A stretch of 64,000 bases of DNA from Mantis religiosa (Eukaryota > Arthropoda > Insecta > Mantodea > Mantidae). The DNA is taken from positions 64,200,156 through 64,264,155 of the forward strand of contig CM060947.1 of assembly GCA_030765055.1 (NCBI GenBank), given 5' to 3'. The translations under genes and the position numbers were made by a program. This document shows, in pieces, positions 45,153-57,030 of the stretch (position 1 is its first letter; each line of letters begins with the position of its first letter). The notes below the pieces were generated by a model that worked only from the letters and a program-made list of their open reading frames with translations, had not been told where the DNA came from and searched no databases.

Positions 45153-46114
45153 ACTACAGATGACAAATAGAAACATGCACTATAATGAATTCTAACCATA
45201 TTATAAGTGGTTCCTGATCACTATTAGTCTATATATAAACTGATTACTACAAGAAACATGATTTTCTAAACATAACACTCTATCGTAAGTTAAAGGAAAG
45301 TGTGTCACAAGGGCGATGAGTAGAAGGGATTGGGGCAAAATTGTAGAGGAAGAGATGCAATTAGGAAAGAGGCAGAAGAAGGGCAGTACGTATGAACTAT
45401 TATTTGTTTCAAATTGGAAGGTGTTTGTGCTTGAGCGCTACTAGGTGAGCAACCAATCGGAGTCCTGCGGTGTTGTCGTATTGCATTCTCCCTAAGTGGT
45501 GTGTGATGAGCGGCAATCTAATCAAATTCTAATGAATACTATTCGCGCTAAGACAAAAATTCAGATTTTGCAAGAACTGATCAATGAGGAAGGAGAGAGT
45601 AATGTATTTAACATAACCGTAAAAAATCCATATTTTTAACTGAAATAGTTTTCCTAATAGAAATAAATAAAGTGGATACCATTATATTATAACAATGCAT
45701 TGCGACGTAAGCATTGTAATGGATATCATTATCGGTTGGCATGTATGCGTGAACGTATATTTGAAATTACTCAGAACTGAAACGTAAAGATTTGACATTA
45801 CGTGGTAAAAGAAATATGTACTTTTAATAAGTCAAGGTGTTTGTAAAATTCGATGAGAGGAAACAATACACTTTTTGCTAGTCTGGCAGAACGTGTCTGG
45901 TCACATTATATCTTTGTTTATGAATGGTTCGTTATCTCTATTTACTCTAGAGAGTTCAAAGCTGCATTATTCAGTTACTCTTCCGTGAAAAAGTGTTTCA
46001 GCTACATCAATGAGATGCGATCCACCTTACCCTCCCCCGTTACTACTGCTAGAACAATCCAATAGAGTTAATGTGGGCTCAAATTATGTTGCAAACAGAA
46101 TATTTTGGAGCTGA

Positions 46115-46366
46115 CTGAATTTGAACGACTTATCCACGAATAAATTGACAAGGAACACAATAAGACTGGGAAAACTACGTGAGACATCAGATAAACTACA
46201 AGAAGACGACTTTTGGAAAGAAATAGCAGGTAACGAGATTTTAGTACCTATCATCATAAATTTGCAGTACTCAGACGTTGAAGATAATGACAATGACGAA
46301 TTATCTCTTAACGTAAGTAACATTCACAGCTATATGGATGCACCGCTGGTATTTTCATTGGATTAG
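46115..46366 (+). pseudogene. Family H transposase C-terminal remnant
   Basis: The plus-strand open frame contains LRETSDKLQEDDFWKEI, then GNEILVPIIINLQ, then an acidic YSDVEDNDNDELS segment and an end at 46366. Upstream, in another frame, is ELTEFERLIHE. The pattern 'KLQEDDF.KE....ILEPIIINL' with an acidic tail resembles the C-terminus of a DDE-type transposase group common in insects, as I recall it. It lacks the N-terminus and catalytic core and complements what H1 keeps. Confidence 0.55.
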
Positions 46367-46540
46367 AAACATAAGTAATTCATAAACTATAATTAGCTTT
46401 TAAACTAAATATTTAAAACATTTGCATAATATACGAGTATTCATGTTGCAATTATGACTTCAACAACTGCATTATTATAAAACTTTGGAAAATTCAGTTT
46501 GCGTTCCCTTACGTCTAACGCCATGAACACTCGCAAGTGT

Positions 46541-46541
<1 letters not shown>

Positions 46542-46609
<68 letters not shown>

Positions 46610-46610
46610 G
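46542..46610. repeat. (GA)n microsatellite with G run
   Basis: About 28 GA units ending in 11-12 G. It sits inside H2 where H1 has only 'gtgcgagagataggg', so the expansion occurred in this copy. Confidence 0.95.
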
Positions 46611-46710
46611 AATATAAACGGAGTGGTGATAACGAGGTGACAACGGTGAAGGCTCTAACGCATCTGATTTGCTACTGGCGAGAACTCTTCCCATTTGAAA
46701 CTCATAATAG

Positions 46711-48535
46711 GGAGGGGACAAACAGAGAGGAACAATGAGGAAAAACATTTTGCCATACAGAAAGCACTAAAGCGAGCAAAACAGAGATGTTACTTCTTTT
46801 AGTGCTATACAGTGGTGAGGTGTTGATCAACCATACATTCATTCTGTACTGCCTTCAACATTACAAGATAAAGGGAAGCAAGTTTTCACTTCTTGTCATG
46901 GAAATATGTAATTGTTCCATTAAAGGTGAAACATTATCTCGTAAACTAAATTTGCTCCATTCCATTCATGAACCTTGTTTCCATTCATGATATAATCCAA
47001 TTGTTAGAATTAGTAAAAATAATATTCTTGTTGGGGCTCAAATTATTATCTTTGATCTTAAAAGAAATCGCAGATTTTCACAAATGTGTGCCAATATAAT
47101 ATGTAGTTAAGGAAACTCTGCACCAGCACCTATACCTGCTCTATTTGTCTTGCTCTCCTCATTTCTTCCTTTGCCCCTGCGCTTAAAATTCAACTGGTTC
47201 ATATATTCATCTTTATCAGAGTTTTGACATCATCGATGCTGCTGTAGACCGTCGTTGCAAAGCTCGTCTTCCAGTCATGCTGGTGCAATGACTCCATACT
47301 CCTCCCCTGACTCCGCTCATCTAGGTCCAAGCTATATTCTTAAGCTTATGTTGCTCCGGACCCACTATAGCCGTGGGCTTATTAGGCTACTTGTATTCTT
47401 TTAAAGCCAGTTCATTATATCCACATTCTTTAGCAAGAAATATCGTTTCTTAAAGGTGATATCATCAAATCGTTCTGTTTTTAAAAACACTATCCCAAAA
47501 GCAAAATATAGCCTGTAAGCCAAAGACCTCATAAAGTTGCTCAGCTATTTCAATGTATTTCATGCCCAACCTAAAACGTAAGTTCCCTTCGTGTTGAGAT
47601 ACTTTTCACAGGAGTATGCTGTGTAAGAAATACAGTAATTATTGAAGTATATTACACTTAAGTAAGCTGTTAGATTCTTTCTTAAATGGTATTATAACAA
47701 ATAGTTTACCACGTTTGTTACCCAGAGCTTCAAACTAGATTTTATGATGTTCTTTGAACCACATTTCTTGAACCGGCTCTGCTCCAACAATAATTTGTGA
47801 AGCTGGTGCTTGTTATGCAAACTAACATTTTTGAATTCCCTCAGTTTCACTATGAACCGAAACTGGATGAGTTGAACTTCATTCTGTTTCAACTAACTGT
47901 TTGCAAATATAGGCATTCTAAAGCCAGTCCTGGCTTTAACTTTTGATTACTTAGATCTTTAAGCGCAATCACTCCAAGAAGATACAGGCCTCTTTACGAA
48001 TGTATTTTCGCATATGCATTGAATAAAAGCAGACTTTCTGTTCCAGAAACAGGAATATATTTATCCAAAGGAAAAAGAGGACTAAGCCTTTCTGTTGAGC
48101 CATATCATCTGGATCCTATTCGTCAGTCATTTGTTTGAACGGTATGTAGACCATACCTAAGTTCTCATAGGAGCATCCAGAAACTTTTCCGCCGCTGTTA
48201 AGGACTTGGAGTTTCTTATAAAGTGATTCGAAAGAGTTATATAATCTTAATGCATTTCAGAAGAGGCATCCTATATGTATTTAATTCTTAACAAACCTGT
48301 GTATATTTGACCAATTCTCAGTTGCTTAGCGTGTTGCATTCCATAGGGTGTCACTCTGCATCCTTCATTACAACTAACTAAATGAAAAATTTCTTTACCT
48401 TTTTAGACACCCTTGAATTTATTTTTTCATAATTCCTTTCATAGCCTAATGAGTGTGTGTCATACTGTAAATCAAATCAATAAGACGTTAGCCCTCCAAG
48501 AGCAGCTGAAGAGAATAATGTTCTTATTCTTCTCC
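46711..48535. other. Unassigned stretch
   Basis: No supported gene. 47110-47400 is less AT-rich but unmatched. Confidence 0.4.
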
Positions 48536-48780
48536 GCCCGCCTCGGTGGCGTGGATGGTAGCATGTCTGCCTGACGTTCAAGAGATCCCGAGTTCGAATC
48601 TCGGTCAGGGTGAGTTACCCGTGTAAGGCTTTTCCGGGGTTTTCTCTTATCCTGATCGTATCCTCTAAGCTCCATGGACCCCGGACTAATTTGAGCATCA
48701 CTTCACTCATTTCATTCATCGTCCATATGACTTAAGGTTGGAGGACGTAAACTACAAAAAAAAAAAAAAAAAAAAAAAAA
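48536..48780 (+). mobile_element. SINE-A copy with long A tail
   Basis: The head 'gcccgcctcggtggcgtgga' and B box 'gagttcgaatctcggtcagg' are intact. The tail 'aaggttggaggacgtaaact' is followed by 25 A. It directly abuts the 3' end of the minus-strand LINE at 48781. Confidence 0.93.
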
Positions 48781-49432
48781 TACTTCTTCTTTACTTCAAG
48801 GATTAGGCATTTCTTCCTGTTCCGTCTTCGCATTGCTTAAATCTATTCTTTCAGGAGGATTATACCTTCTTATTAAAACCCGTACTCTTTATTCGTCCAA
48901 TCTGTTCATATGTTTTTTTTTTTTCCAGATCTATATATTTTCTTCTATTGTGTCCTGTAATTTATATATGCCTGGTTCCTCTCGAATAGTTTTATATCTT
49001 ATTAAATCTCGTCTAGTACATTCAACTCTTTTTAAGAACCTCATTTCTGCCACATGTGTCATACTTTTATCTCTTCTTTTTAATATCCAGGACTCACTTC
49101 CATACATGAGCACTGAAACTGCCATTGTTTCATAAATAATTTGACTTTGTTTCTTTTCTTGCTTTGTTTTTCAATTTTTGTTATAGTTCCACGTATCTGC
49201 TGAAATTTGTTTATTTTGTTTTCTGTGTCTTTATATAAATCAAAGCTTACGTTACAGCCCAAATAGCTGAAATTCGACAGCTGTTCCAAGCATTTATTTT
49301 TAATGCTGTTTTGTTTATCTTATATTTTCCTCGATGTGCCATTATTTTCGTTTTCTTTGTGGATGTCTTTATATTGTATTCATTTCCCAGTAAATATGCT
49401 ACACATGGAACTTTGAAGGCTTTCTTCATTTT
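48781..49432 (-). pseudogene. LINE reverse transcriptase C-terminal part and 3' end (second copy)
   Basis: Minus-strand frames in order: NIKTSTKKTKIMAHRGKY, then LSNFSYLGCNVSFDLYKD with KINKFQQIRGTITK, then MAVSVLMYGSESWILKRRDK with EMRFLKRVECTRRD. This is the RT thumb and connector of the same family as 36950-37574. Three frames are used, so it is frameshifted. The 3' block 'tcaaggattaggcatttc' matches the first copy. 5' truncated near 49432. Confidence 0.82.
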
Positions 49433-52084
49433 CTTATATTATTGCTATATCATCAGCATAGAGAATGTTCTGGCAATATTAAATGAAAAAAGAAGTTTCG
49501 GCACTTTTCCATGCATTCTGCTCCATCTACCATTTCAATGGTTTGTAAACATACATGGAATTATTAGCAATACAGCTGTTTAGTTATGAAATATTTATAT
49601 AGCTGTCTTAATGCGCCCCTGCTGCGAAATCAACCTTTTATATTGACTTAAATGCATTGCAAATAACAAACGTAATGTGCAAGTTGTTTGTTGCATTGGC
49701 TTATAGTGTATGGAAAATATCAGGAGCTTAGCTTCGAACCAAGAATAACGGTCCTACCCTCTGAAGCTTTATTTATAACACTTTGTGCTACCGCCAACCT
49801 TATTCATGCACATGCACATGCACATGTGGTTGTAAATGGTAATGCCCACTCCACACGCTATTAACTGCCACATAACTATCTGACGTTATCTTAAACTGTG
49901 GCTTCAACATGCATAATCTGAAGTTACAGCTTAAACCGGAGACATTAATAGTTGTATAAATAATCATACCGGAGATATTGCAACCCATAAAAAGAAAACT
50001 TTACGCACTAATATAGGCCCTCAAATTATGAAATTGGGCGTCAAACACTTAGTGACAGAAAATAAAATTCTATAGTTCGTGGGATATAAATATTAGATTT
50101 TCTGTATTCCAAAATATCTTTATAAAGTATTAAACCTAATTAATAGCTGAGATTATAAATTACAGAACACGAAATTTTAATGTGTGATATTCACATGACC
50201 CTTTCTACCAATTCTTCTACACATTATTCTTAAAAGTGGTTATTCGTCTATTGAAAAGTAACTCCTATAAACATTTGCAGAAAGGGTTTATTTTCCATTA
50301 GGATGTAAATCGTGGATCAGGAATCGTGAATACCATTGGCTTACCGATAGTAAAATCCATAGGAGCTGGCCGCTTTTTGATGATTTTGAAATAATTTAAT
50401 TTCTTTTGCATGTTTGAGTTGAAGGAAACAAAACGACCTTCCATTTCGGATGTTCACTCATCACTTTGAGAAAATTGAGTGACTGGATAGGCAGTTGGAT
50501 ATCTGATGAAGAAAGTCAACATTGCTTTTGAGGAATGTGTGATATTAATCCCTTATCCCAACCTGGCTGATCAGTAGCTTCTACCGTAGAACGTGACACT
50601 ATCAGTGAATTGAGATACGGGTATTATTTTTAATTTTATAATTGGATTGGCAGAGCATCTAAGGTGTTCAAAGCAATAGGGTAAAACCTGTCCATGTGTA
50701 TTCTGATGTGTCTAATTGGCTAAATTTAGATAGGAATCGATTCCTAGTTGCTGGAAGTGGGTAGAAACAATTCAGTCAATAAATGATATGCCCATATCTC
50801 TTTAATCAATCAGTGATCACAATAGCATTTCCACATTTAGTAATCACATGTTAGATTTGGTTTTCCTTTACTTCTCTGGACATATTATTTGCATGTCAGT
50901 ATAATTCTAAAATATATTATTTCCATAGAAAATAGATCATTGATATTATTGGCTCGCGTGCTTAATGATTCAGTCATATCTAGAAACAGCAATGGTAGTG
51001 TTGCATAAAAGAACTACATCAACATCCCTCCGTCACTTGAGTCTACATTAGACACTAATTCAACAGCTGCGATTCTCATATATGATGAGTAAAGCAATCA
51101 GACGTGTTAAAAGGAAGATCTAACACATTTAGTTTCCTGGAATACTTCCATAGTCATGATTACGTCACTCAAATGTACTGGTAATGTTTGCTCTAAAAGC
51201 GCCTGTCATCATGACCACAAAAACATATTAATCTAACGAATATAATGCGATTTGTCTAAAATATGAGTGGATTCCGGCCAAGATGGCAACATTTTGTCTC
51301 TAATAGTCAGAGGATTGTGTGTTTTAACTACAAATATTAGTGAGAATGAAAATAGCTCTATCGTTCTCATTTTGTTTCGTTACAAGTATATAAAGTAGCT
51401 AATCATTTATTACCTTCACCAGCAGGATATAGTTACATGTATATTTTTCTCCTGTTACCCCGACGAGCGGTAAATCCCTGCCTGACCTGAATTAAGATAA
51501 ATAACATCAGTCCTTTTACAATATTCTTTATAAAAATTGGTCATTAAAGTTAATTGCTATTGTTGGTATCATTTGGAGAGGCTGTTCTGATTACTATCAA
51601 TGGTGAACAAACAAATCACAATTAATAAATTACAATTAATAAATCAAAGTTCGGCTTAGAAATATGCTAAATTTATAAACAGGAATAGGAATTCTCAAGC
51701 AGTTAACCTTACAGGATTAATATGCAGACAATTAGAACTATAAAGAATGCAAGAAAGAAATGGAGGGGATAAAGAGATGCCAAGAGTTACCGACATGCGA
51801 GCAATAATATTTCTAGCGCTGTGCGCAGATGCCAAAGTCTCTATGGTGAGTGTAGATATTTTATTTACGAACTCTGCTTGCAGTCCATTGATGGAAAAAG
51901 AAGAAGGAAAAAAAAAAGTATTTACTGCCATTCTGGCTTTAGTGCTCAGGTCTATTTGTAGTTTATTCTCTATCCAATATCGCTTACTTATACAGCCTTT
52001 TCAAACTGTATTTACAAAATTCCAATTCTCTCTACTTAATATTAATCTAGATAGTCAAATGTTTTAAAGTGGGCATGTGAGCCT
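49433..52084. other. Unassigned AT-rich stretch
   Basis: A short 'catgca' repeat occurs at 49806-49827 and 'acaattaataaat' twice near 51617-51643. A 106-codon frame at 51747-52067 is unrecognised. Confidence 0.4.
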
Positions 52085-52424
52085 TGAGTCCTGCACCATG
52101 GCGTAGTGGGCTAACACCTCATGCTTTGGTTCTCTGCCATGGATTGTAACCCGGGATTTACCCCACCCCTGAGGGTACGGATTTTAAGTCCCGGTTATGG
52201 GACCGGTACCCACTCAGATCGTGAGGAAATAGAGAAACTTACGATAGGAGCTTACGGCCCTGGTCAAGAAACTTTCCGGCTGGGGTTGCCGAGATGCTGA
52301 CCACACCTCCTAACCGTATGGGCTGCCTGATCGCCCACCTTTTCTTTGCGTATGTGGGCGTGAGGTCGGCATTCGGGTTGGCAGGCTTTGGCCCTATATA
52401 GACTGTCGTGCCATGGGTTTATTT
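52085..52424 (+). mobile_element. SINE-C copy, longest
   Basis: Head 'ctgcaccatggcgtagtggg', then 'gtcccggttatgggaccggt', 'cccactcagatcgtgagga', 'tggggttgccgagatgctga', 'gggctgcctgatcgcccacc' and 'cgtatgtgggcgtgaggtcg' in order. The B box is damaged ('aacccgggatttacc'). Confidence 0.85.
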
Positions 52425-52781
52425 ATTTTGTATGGACGTTGAATTTTCATATTCCTGTCACATAAGGAGAAGTAACAGAATAGTTACCACATAAGGAAAT
52501 TAACTGTGGAAAAATTTAATCAGAAGCAACATCAAAAACTCAGTCACATTTAAAATAAATTGTGTGCTAATTGTTTTGTATAATACGTTTCTATTATTTC
52601 TTAGGTGTTATCAGTTATATGAAATTACATAATATTGCCTCCAAATGAAGTGTTTTTCATCGGTTATATCCGGAAAATTTAAGATATAATTTCTCTCATA
52701 TTTAATAAAATATGCGACACTACAGTCTACATAGGTTCTGGCCTACGAAATCGCTGCCGACTTCACATTCCTATAATAATG

Positions 52782-53070
52782 TGACCCTATGGGTTCGTAG
52801 AATTAAAAGTCCAGTTTGCAGACATTCAAGATGTTCTTTATTTCCGTAGAAATGCACTTCGTACACCTTCGGCAGCAAGATGACGTAACATAAACCAACA
52901 CAACTTCTCGTCACTTCTACACACGTAAATAAACAAAAGAGTTCACTTCAAAACACAGCTGCAAGCACACGATATCAGTTTGGATTACGACTCGTTCACT
53001 GGCGATCCGCGGCTCTTTTTATAGCTCCACTCATTGTTCGAGAAATTACCGGAATTTTCTATAACAATCA
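52782..53070 (-). mobile_element. Solo-LTR-like sequence (copy 2)
   Basis: Starts TG (52782-52783) and ends CA (53069-53070). On the minus strand 'gagctataaaaagagccgcg' is a good TATA box, followed downstream by 'aaataaagaacatc' as a polyadenylation signal. It aligns with 27188-27645 minus its SINE insert. No flanking coding region and no matching short TSD were seen, so the LTR call remains tentative. Confidence 0.5.
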
Positions 53071-53233
53071 AGACGTCAATAGAAAGACGAACCTTCTAGT
53101 TATCTATCTTTATCTGTTTCGGCAAGCTTTTTTTTTTTAATCCCCGCACTCCACTGTTTGTCCCTTTGTGTGCGCCGGATGCCAGTCGCAACAATTGGTT
53201 CGCAACAATAATGTACAGGTATTTTTTGTTGTA

Positions 53234-53439
53234 ATTTTACGTCCTCCAACATTAAGTCATATCGGACGGTGAATGAAATGGTTGAAATGATGCTCAAATG
53301 TGTCCAGGGTTCATGGAGCTTAGAGCTACCCAACATTCGTCTTGAAGGATAAGGGAAAACGCCGGAGAAACCTTATCCAGGTATCTGACCCTGACCGAGA
53401 TGCGAACTCGGGACCTCTTGAACGTGAGGCAGACACGCT
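53234..53439 (-). mobile_element. SINE-A copy, 5' end lost
   Basis: Minus-strand SINE-A from the tail 'ttacgtcctccaacattaag' to the B box 'gagatgcgaactcgggacct' and 'aggcagacacgctacc'. The head stops at 'gctacc', immediately at the TSD of the following LINE. Confidence 0.9.
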
Positions 53440-53450
53440 ACCAAAGTAGA
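53440..53450. repeat. LINE target-site duplication, left
   Basis: 'accaaagtaga', repeated exactly at 54693-54703. Confidence 0.92.
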
Positions 53451-54692
53451 AGATGATGCTATTTATGTTAAAGGACGCTCAACAACGAGGTCATCAGCGC
53501 CCTTAAAAAACTAATGGTGTTAAAATGAGGTTTAAAACCTTCTGAAAGAGATTTATACGCAAAATATTATGTGAAATACAGAAAAAGAGCTTAAAACCAT
53601 AAAAACGTTAAATTCGATAAAATAAAATGTAAATTAAAATTAAAATAAAATTAGCAGTTTAAAGGAATTTTAAAACTTTGGCCACCGCTTGCTCTTCGTC
53701 CCCGAGAACCTCTGCCAAGCTGGCCTGCAGCTGGAGAGATCTCCGTAGACGCGCTGTGCTAAAACAGTCTAAAAGTACGTGGCGGACCGACACAGCTCCA
53801 CCGCAAAGCGGGCAGGCTGGAACACGGCCCTTGTTCTATGTGTAAAAGAAGCAGTGGCCAATCCGCAGCCGAGCCAAAGTCACCTCCTCACGGCGGGAAC
53901 GACGGCAGGTGGTTACCCAGGGAATCGGAAGATCTTTCAATGTCCGGAGCTTGTTTCCACGCAAAACGGACTACTCGTTTTACCAAGAGAACAGCACAAA
54001 CCTCCGGAAGTCTAACTTAAGATCTTCCGGCATAACAAGAGGGATGGTAACCTTCGGCTGTGTGGTCGCCAGCTTCGTTGCCGAATCCGCCAGTTCATTC
54101 CCTGCTAGGCTTACGTGAGCAGGAACCCAAGCACACATCACGCTAACGCCAGAGGTCTGTAAAACGTGGAGGGCATCCTGAACATGCTGCAAAATAGGAT
54201 GGTAACTGTACAGCTGCCGTAGGCTCTGAAGTGCACTAAGGGAGTCATTTAAAATGAGGCTGTCACCGAGGTTACGTCGACGTACGTATAAAATGGTTCG
54301 GTAAATCGCATAAATTTTGGCACTAATAATGGAGGTGTTGCTGCAGAATCCGAATGTTTAGGGTTCGGTTCCACAGACAAAAGCACACCCAACCGCACTC
54401 AAGCTCTTTGAGCCATCAGTATAGATTAAAACTCGATCAGTAAAACCAGATAAGAACTCTAAAAAACAAGTACGGATACTACTGTGAGCCATTGAAGATT
54501 TCGTGTAGCGCGTCTTACCCAGATCGATGTGGGACATTCCCCGCAGCCAGGGTGGATAGACTCTCTCAGCCCTAGGAAACATCTCAGGGAGCTCGATGTA
54601 TTGCCGCCTAAGAAGCTCCCTGAAACGGAAACCCGGTGGCTTGGGCTTCCGCGAGGTGTTCCGATAGCGCGCGTCTAGAGAGGTGTTGAAAA
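53451..54692 (-). mobile_element. 5'-truncated LINE with RNase H domain
   Basis: 1242 bp bounded by exact 11-bp TSDs. The minus strand holds the end of ORF2: a post-RT linker, RNase H, a CCHC-like knuckle and a 3' untranslated region ending 'aacataaatagcatcatct'. RT and everything upstream are missing, as expected from incomplete target-primed reverse transcription. The 3' terminal block matches 466-508. The RNase H plus knuckle layout suggests an I/Jockey-superfamily-like lineage. Confidence 0.93.
53660..54690 (-). pseudogene. LINE ORF2 remnant: RNase H and zinc knuckle
   Basis: About 54430-54620: linker with FPRAERVYPPWLRGMSHIDL. RNase H starts at VLIYTDGSKSLSAVGCAF (first aspartate about 54415). 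After a stop, SIISAKIYAIYRTILY has lysine where the catalytic glutamate is usual. LILNDSLSALQSLRQL carries the next aspartate. WVPAHVSLAGNELADSATK carries the last aspartate (about 54085). Further stops precede ACPLCGGAVSVRHVLLDC (about 53760-53815), the C-terminal knuckle, ending KVLKFL. The enzyme would remove RNA from the RNA:DNA hybrid. It is inactive here. Confidence 0.9.
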
Positions 54693-54703
54693 ACCAAAGT
54701 AGA
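54693..54703. repeat. LINE target-site duplication, right
   Basis: Exact copy of 53440-53450. Confidence 0.92.
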
Positions 54704-55599
54704 GGTAAATGATCATCCTGACAATACGGAAATATGATTATGTTATCTCTAATTACATCTATCAGAATATTGGTTTAATGACTTTTAGTATTGTAGCTGT
54801 TGTAGCTCTTGCTGTCTATTGCACACATTTAAATGTATCATCATTGTGGGCAGGGTGCTCCATACTCACCTAGTAAAAGAACTGCAAACCTCGTGCACTT
54901 TCTATGCGATTATTAATGACCTTTTAATGCATAGTTAATGAACCCTTGAATTAATAGTAAACTCTCTAGGAAATTAAGATGGGGAAGGTGGCATTGTTAT
55001 GCGTGGAACATTTTTCATGCGGATATCGATGAAGTCCTTTGAAGTGCGCACCCTTGTCCATATGCAAGCGACTAATGAACTTTCTTTTGAAAGTATCACG
55101 TAATTATTTTTAGGGAGATTATAACAAACGCGTATACAATGATATCCATATCTGCTGTATTGTTTCACATACATTTAGTTAAGACAGGTGCCACACGCAC
55201 CGGAAAATTAACCACATCGAACTCTGTATCTCCCCTCATAGGAACCTCATTAGTGCTAGCAGTCACATGTTGGTATGTTGCTTTCAAGAAAAAAGTAACA
55301 ACCTGTTATTTAGAAAATATACAAGCTGTGCACATTCTGAAACTGTAAACTAACATTAAATTTTTACAAACAAAATAATCTAAGGTAGCACAAATTTTAC
55401 CGCTTGCAAAGGTTAAACCAGCTACTAATAGCACCAGGATCATGTATACTATGGGAAAATTAGTATTTTGGAAAATATGTTGATTTAATTTTGAAATTGT
55501 ATGCATTAAGTAAAAAATATAACGCTTACGTCTGCATCTTTTGTCAAAACATAATGAGTATGGTACAGAATGCCCTCATTTCTTCTTCATATCTCTTTG
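54704..55599. other. Unassigned AT-rich stretch
   Basis: No recognised feature. Confidence 0.4.
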
Positions 55600-56275
55600 A
55601 CGTACAGAGGGTGCCATTGGGATTGGGATTTACTTCCAGAGGGGATTCGGTACGTAGGCCACCATGCTGGGCCTATTGTTCCTATACCCCCAAGTGGGGG
55701 CACCCCTGGGAGGAAGAATGAGGCGAAGGAGGCAGAGGGTGGCCGACCCAAGGAACCACGACAGTACAGAGGACAGGGTCCCTACAATTTACTTGGACAG
55801 AGACTTCCCCCGACAGGCCAGGGTAACGAACTCGCTCCCAGATAGTGGGACGGCAAATGAGCCCAGCAGAAGGGACCTAATGGTCCCAGGCAGGCCATCC
55901 GAGCCCCAAAAGTCCCTGGCTGTCGGTCCCGAAATGGCCCCAGAAGAGGAGCAGAAACCGGCAACCGACATACCGGAGGAGGTGGTTTTCCTCAGAGCGT
56001 ATCATCCTGTCATGCACCGCCGAGACACCCACCGACACTTCTACCCTGAAATAGACCACCAGATGAGAGATTATATGAAATGATAATGGAGATGAAATGA
56101 GGGACAGGAAATACTGGGGATGTAATTAACCTACCCAGCATTCGCCTAGCAACCCGGGAAAACCCCAGAAAAAGACGTGGGTCAGGTAGGTTGGCCACGG
56201 GAATCGAACCCGATTCTCCCGAATGCGGGCCACAGAATAAACCGCCTGAGCCATCCCATTCGGTGAAAGCGGGAT
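55600..56275 (-). mobile_element. Family F copy with tRNA-like end
   Basis: The longest family F copy. At its right end the minus strand has a tRNA-like head: an A-box-like 'gggatggctcaggcgg' and a clean B box 'gggttcgattcccgtggcc'. This suggests a long tRNA-derived SINE read leftward. The body contains 'aatgataatggagatgaaat', 'ggggatgtaattaacc' and 'cagcattcgcctagc', shared with 19055-19545. A 139-codon plus frame (55664-56083) lies on the antisense strand and is probably incidental to its GC richness. Confidence 0.65.
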
Positions 56276-56745
56276 TATTTTGGCAAGTACATTTCAAAAG
56301 TTTTCTTTGTGCTTATGAAAGTTGGTAATTTTTGAGGCTGTTTGTTTATAGAAAGTTTTTAATACAACTTTTCTTTATTTTATTTCTAAGATTTTTTATT
56401 GTACCACTATATTGACTATATCGTGCCCATTCCTACATCATCTCGTTTACACGATTTTTACATACAAGATAATTAAAATAATTAGTGTAATACTAAAAGA
56501 GGTTATTTCCTAAATTTATTAGTATATTTATTGTTGAGCATTATCAATATTGTCACTGACCACATATAGGATAAATGCTTGTTTTATATTCCCAATGAAA
56601 ATCCTGACAAACTTTTTTTTTCGTGGACTAGAACCTTTTATCTCATTTCTAAGCATGCCCCCTTTAATACGTTTTCATATTGACGGGTTTGCTATTTAAA
56701 CAATTGCTCATCGATAGTGATGTTCATTTGATTCATATTCACACT
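56276..56745. other. Unassigned AT-rich stretch
   Basis: Nothing recognised. Confidence 0.4.
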
Positions 56746-57030
56746 GGCTGGCTCAGTTGGTAGAACATCTGCCTACACCTGCCTGCTGTGCAAGGGGTCG
56801 CGGGTTCGATTCCCGGCTGGGGGTCGGAATTTTTCTCCAACCAAGATAATTCCTCATCTTACCCGTAGTAAGGGTGTGAATGTTTGCGTGATCTAATGAT
56901 TAAAAATGAAAAAAATGTGAACTAGAAGCGATCCAACGTCTCCGAGATAACACCATCGATATGTTCCAAAAGGAGAGCTGCCGCTGATATGACCATTGGA
57001 GTTAAAAGTATAAATGGAACAGGAAAGAAA
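56746..57030 (+). mobile_element. SINE-D copy with intact promoter boxes
   Basis: Head 'ggctggctcagttggtagaa' (A box) and 'gggttcgattcccggctggg' (B box). The segment between is longer than in a tRNA and would not fold as a normal anticodon arm, so this is not a tRNA gene. The body with 'gcgtgatctaatgatt' and 'ccatcgatatgttcc' matches 39684-39943. Confidence 0.85.

Larger units (their letters stand above)
45397..46710 (+). mobile_element. Family H DNA transposon, copy H2
   Basis: A 1314-bp unit with inverted ends: left 'ctattatttgtttcaaattg', and the right end on the minus strand 'ctattatgagtttcaaatgg'. It aligns with H1 over 45397-45970 (blocks 'ggagtcctgc', 'cagattttgcaagaactgat', 'actcagaactgaaacgtaaa', 'ctggcagaacgtgtctggt') and 46370-46705 ('taattcataaactataatta', 'tgtgcgagaga', 'ggggaatataaacggagtgg'). 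Between these lies a transposase C-terminal piece not present in H1. A GA microsatellite has grown at the 'gtgcgagaga' motif. Confidence 0.85.

Noticed and set aside
55664..56083. 139-codon plus frame as a protein gene
   Set aside because: Lies antisense within repeat family F, whose other copies do not keep the frame.
56746..56825. True tRNA gene
   Set aside because: A and B boxes are present, but the interval between them is too long and no proper cloverleaf or acceptor stem is visible; the body matches SINE-D.
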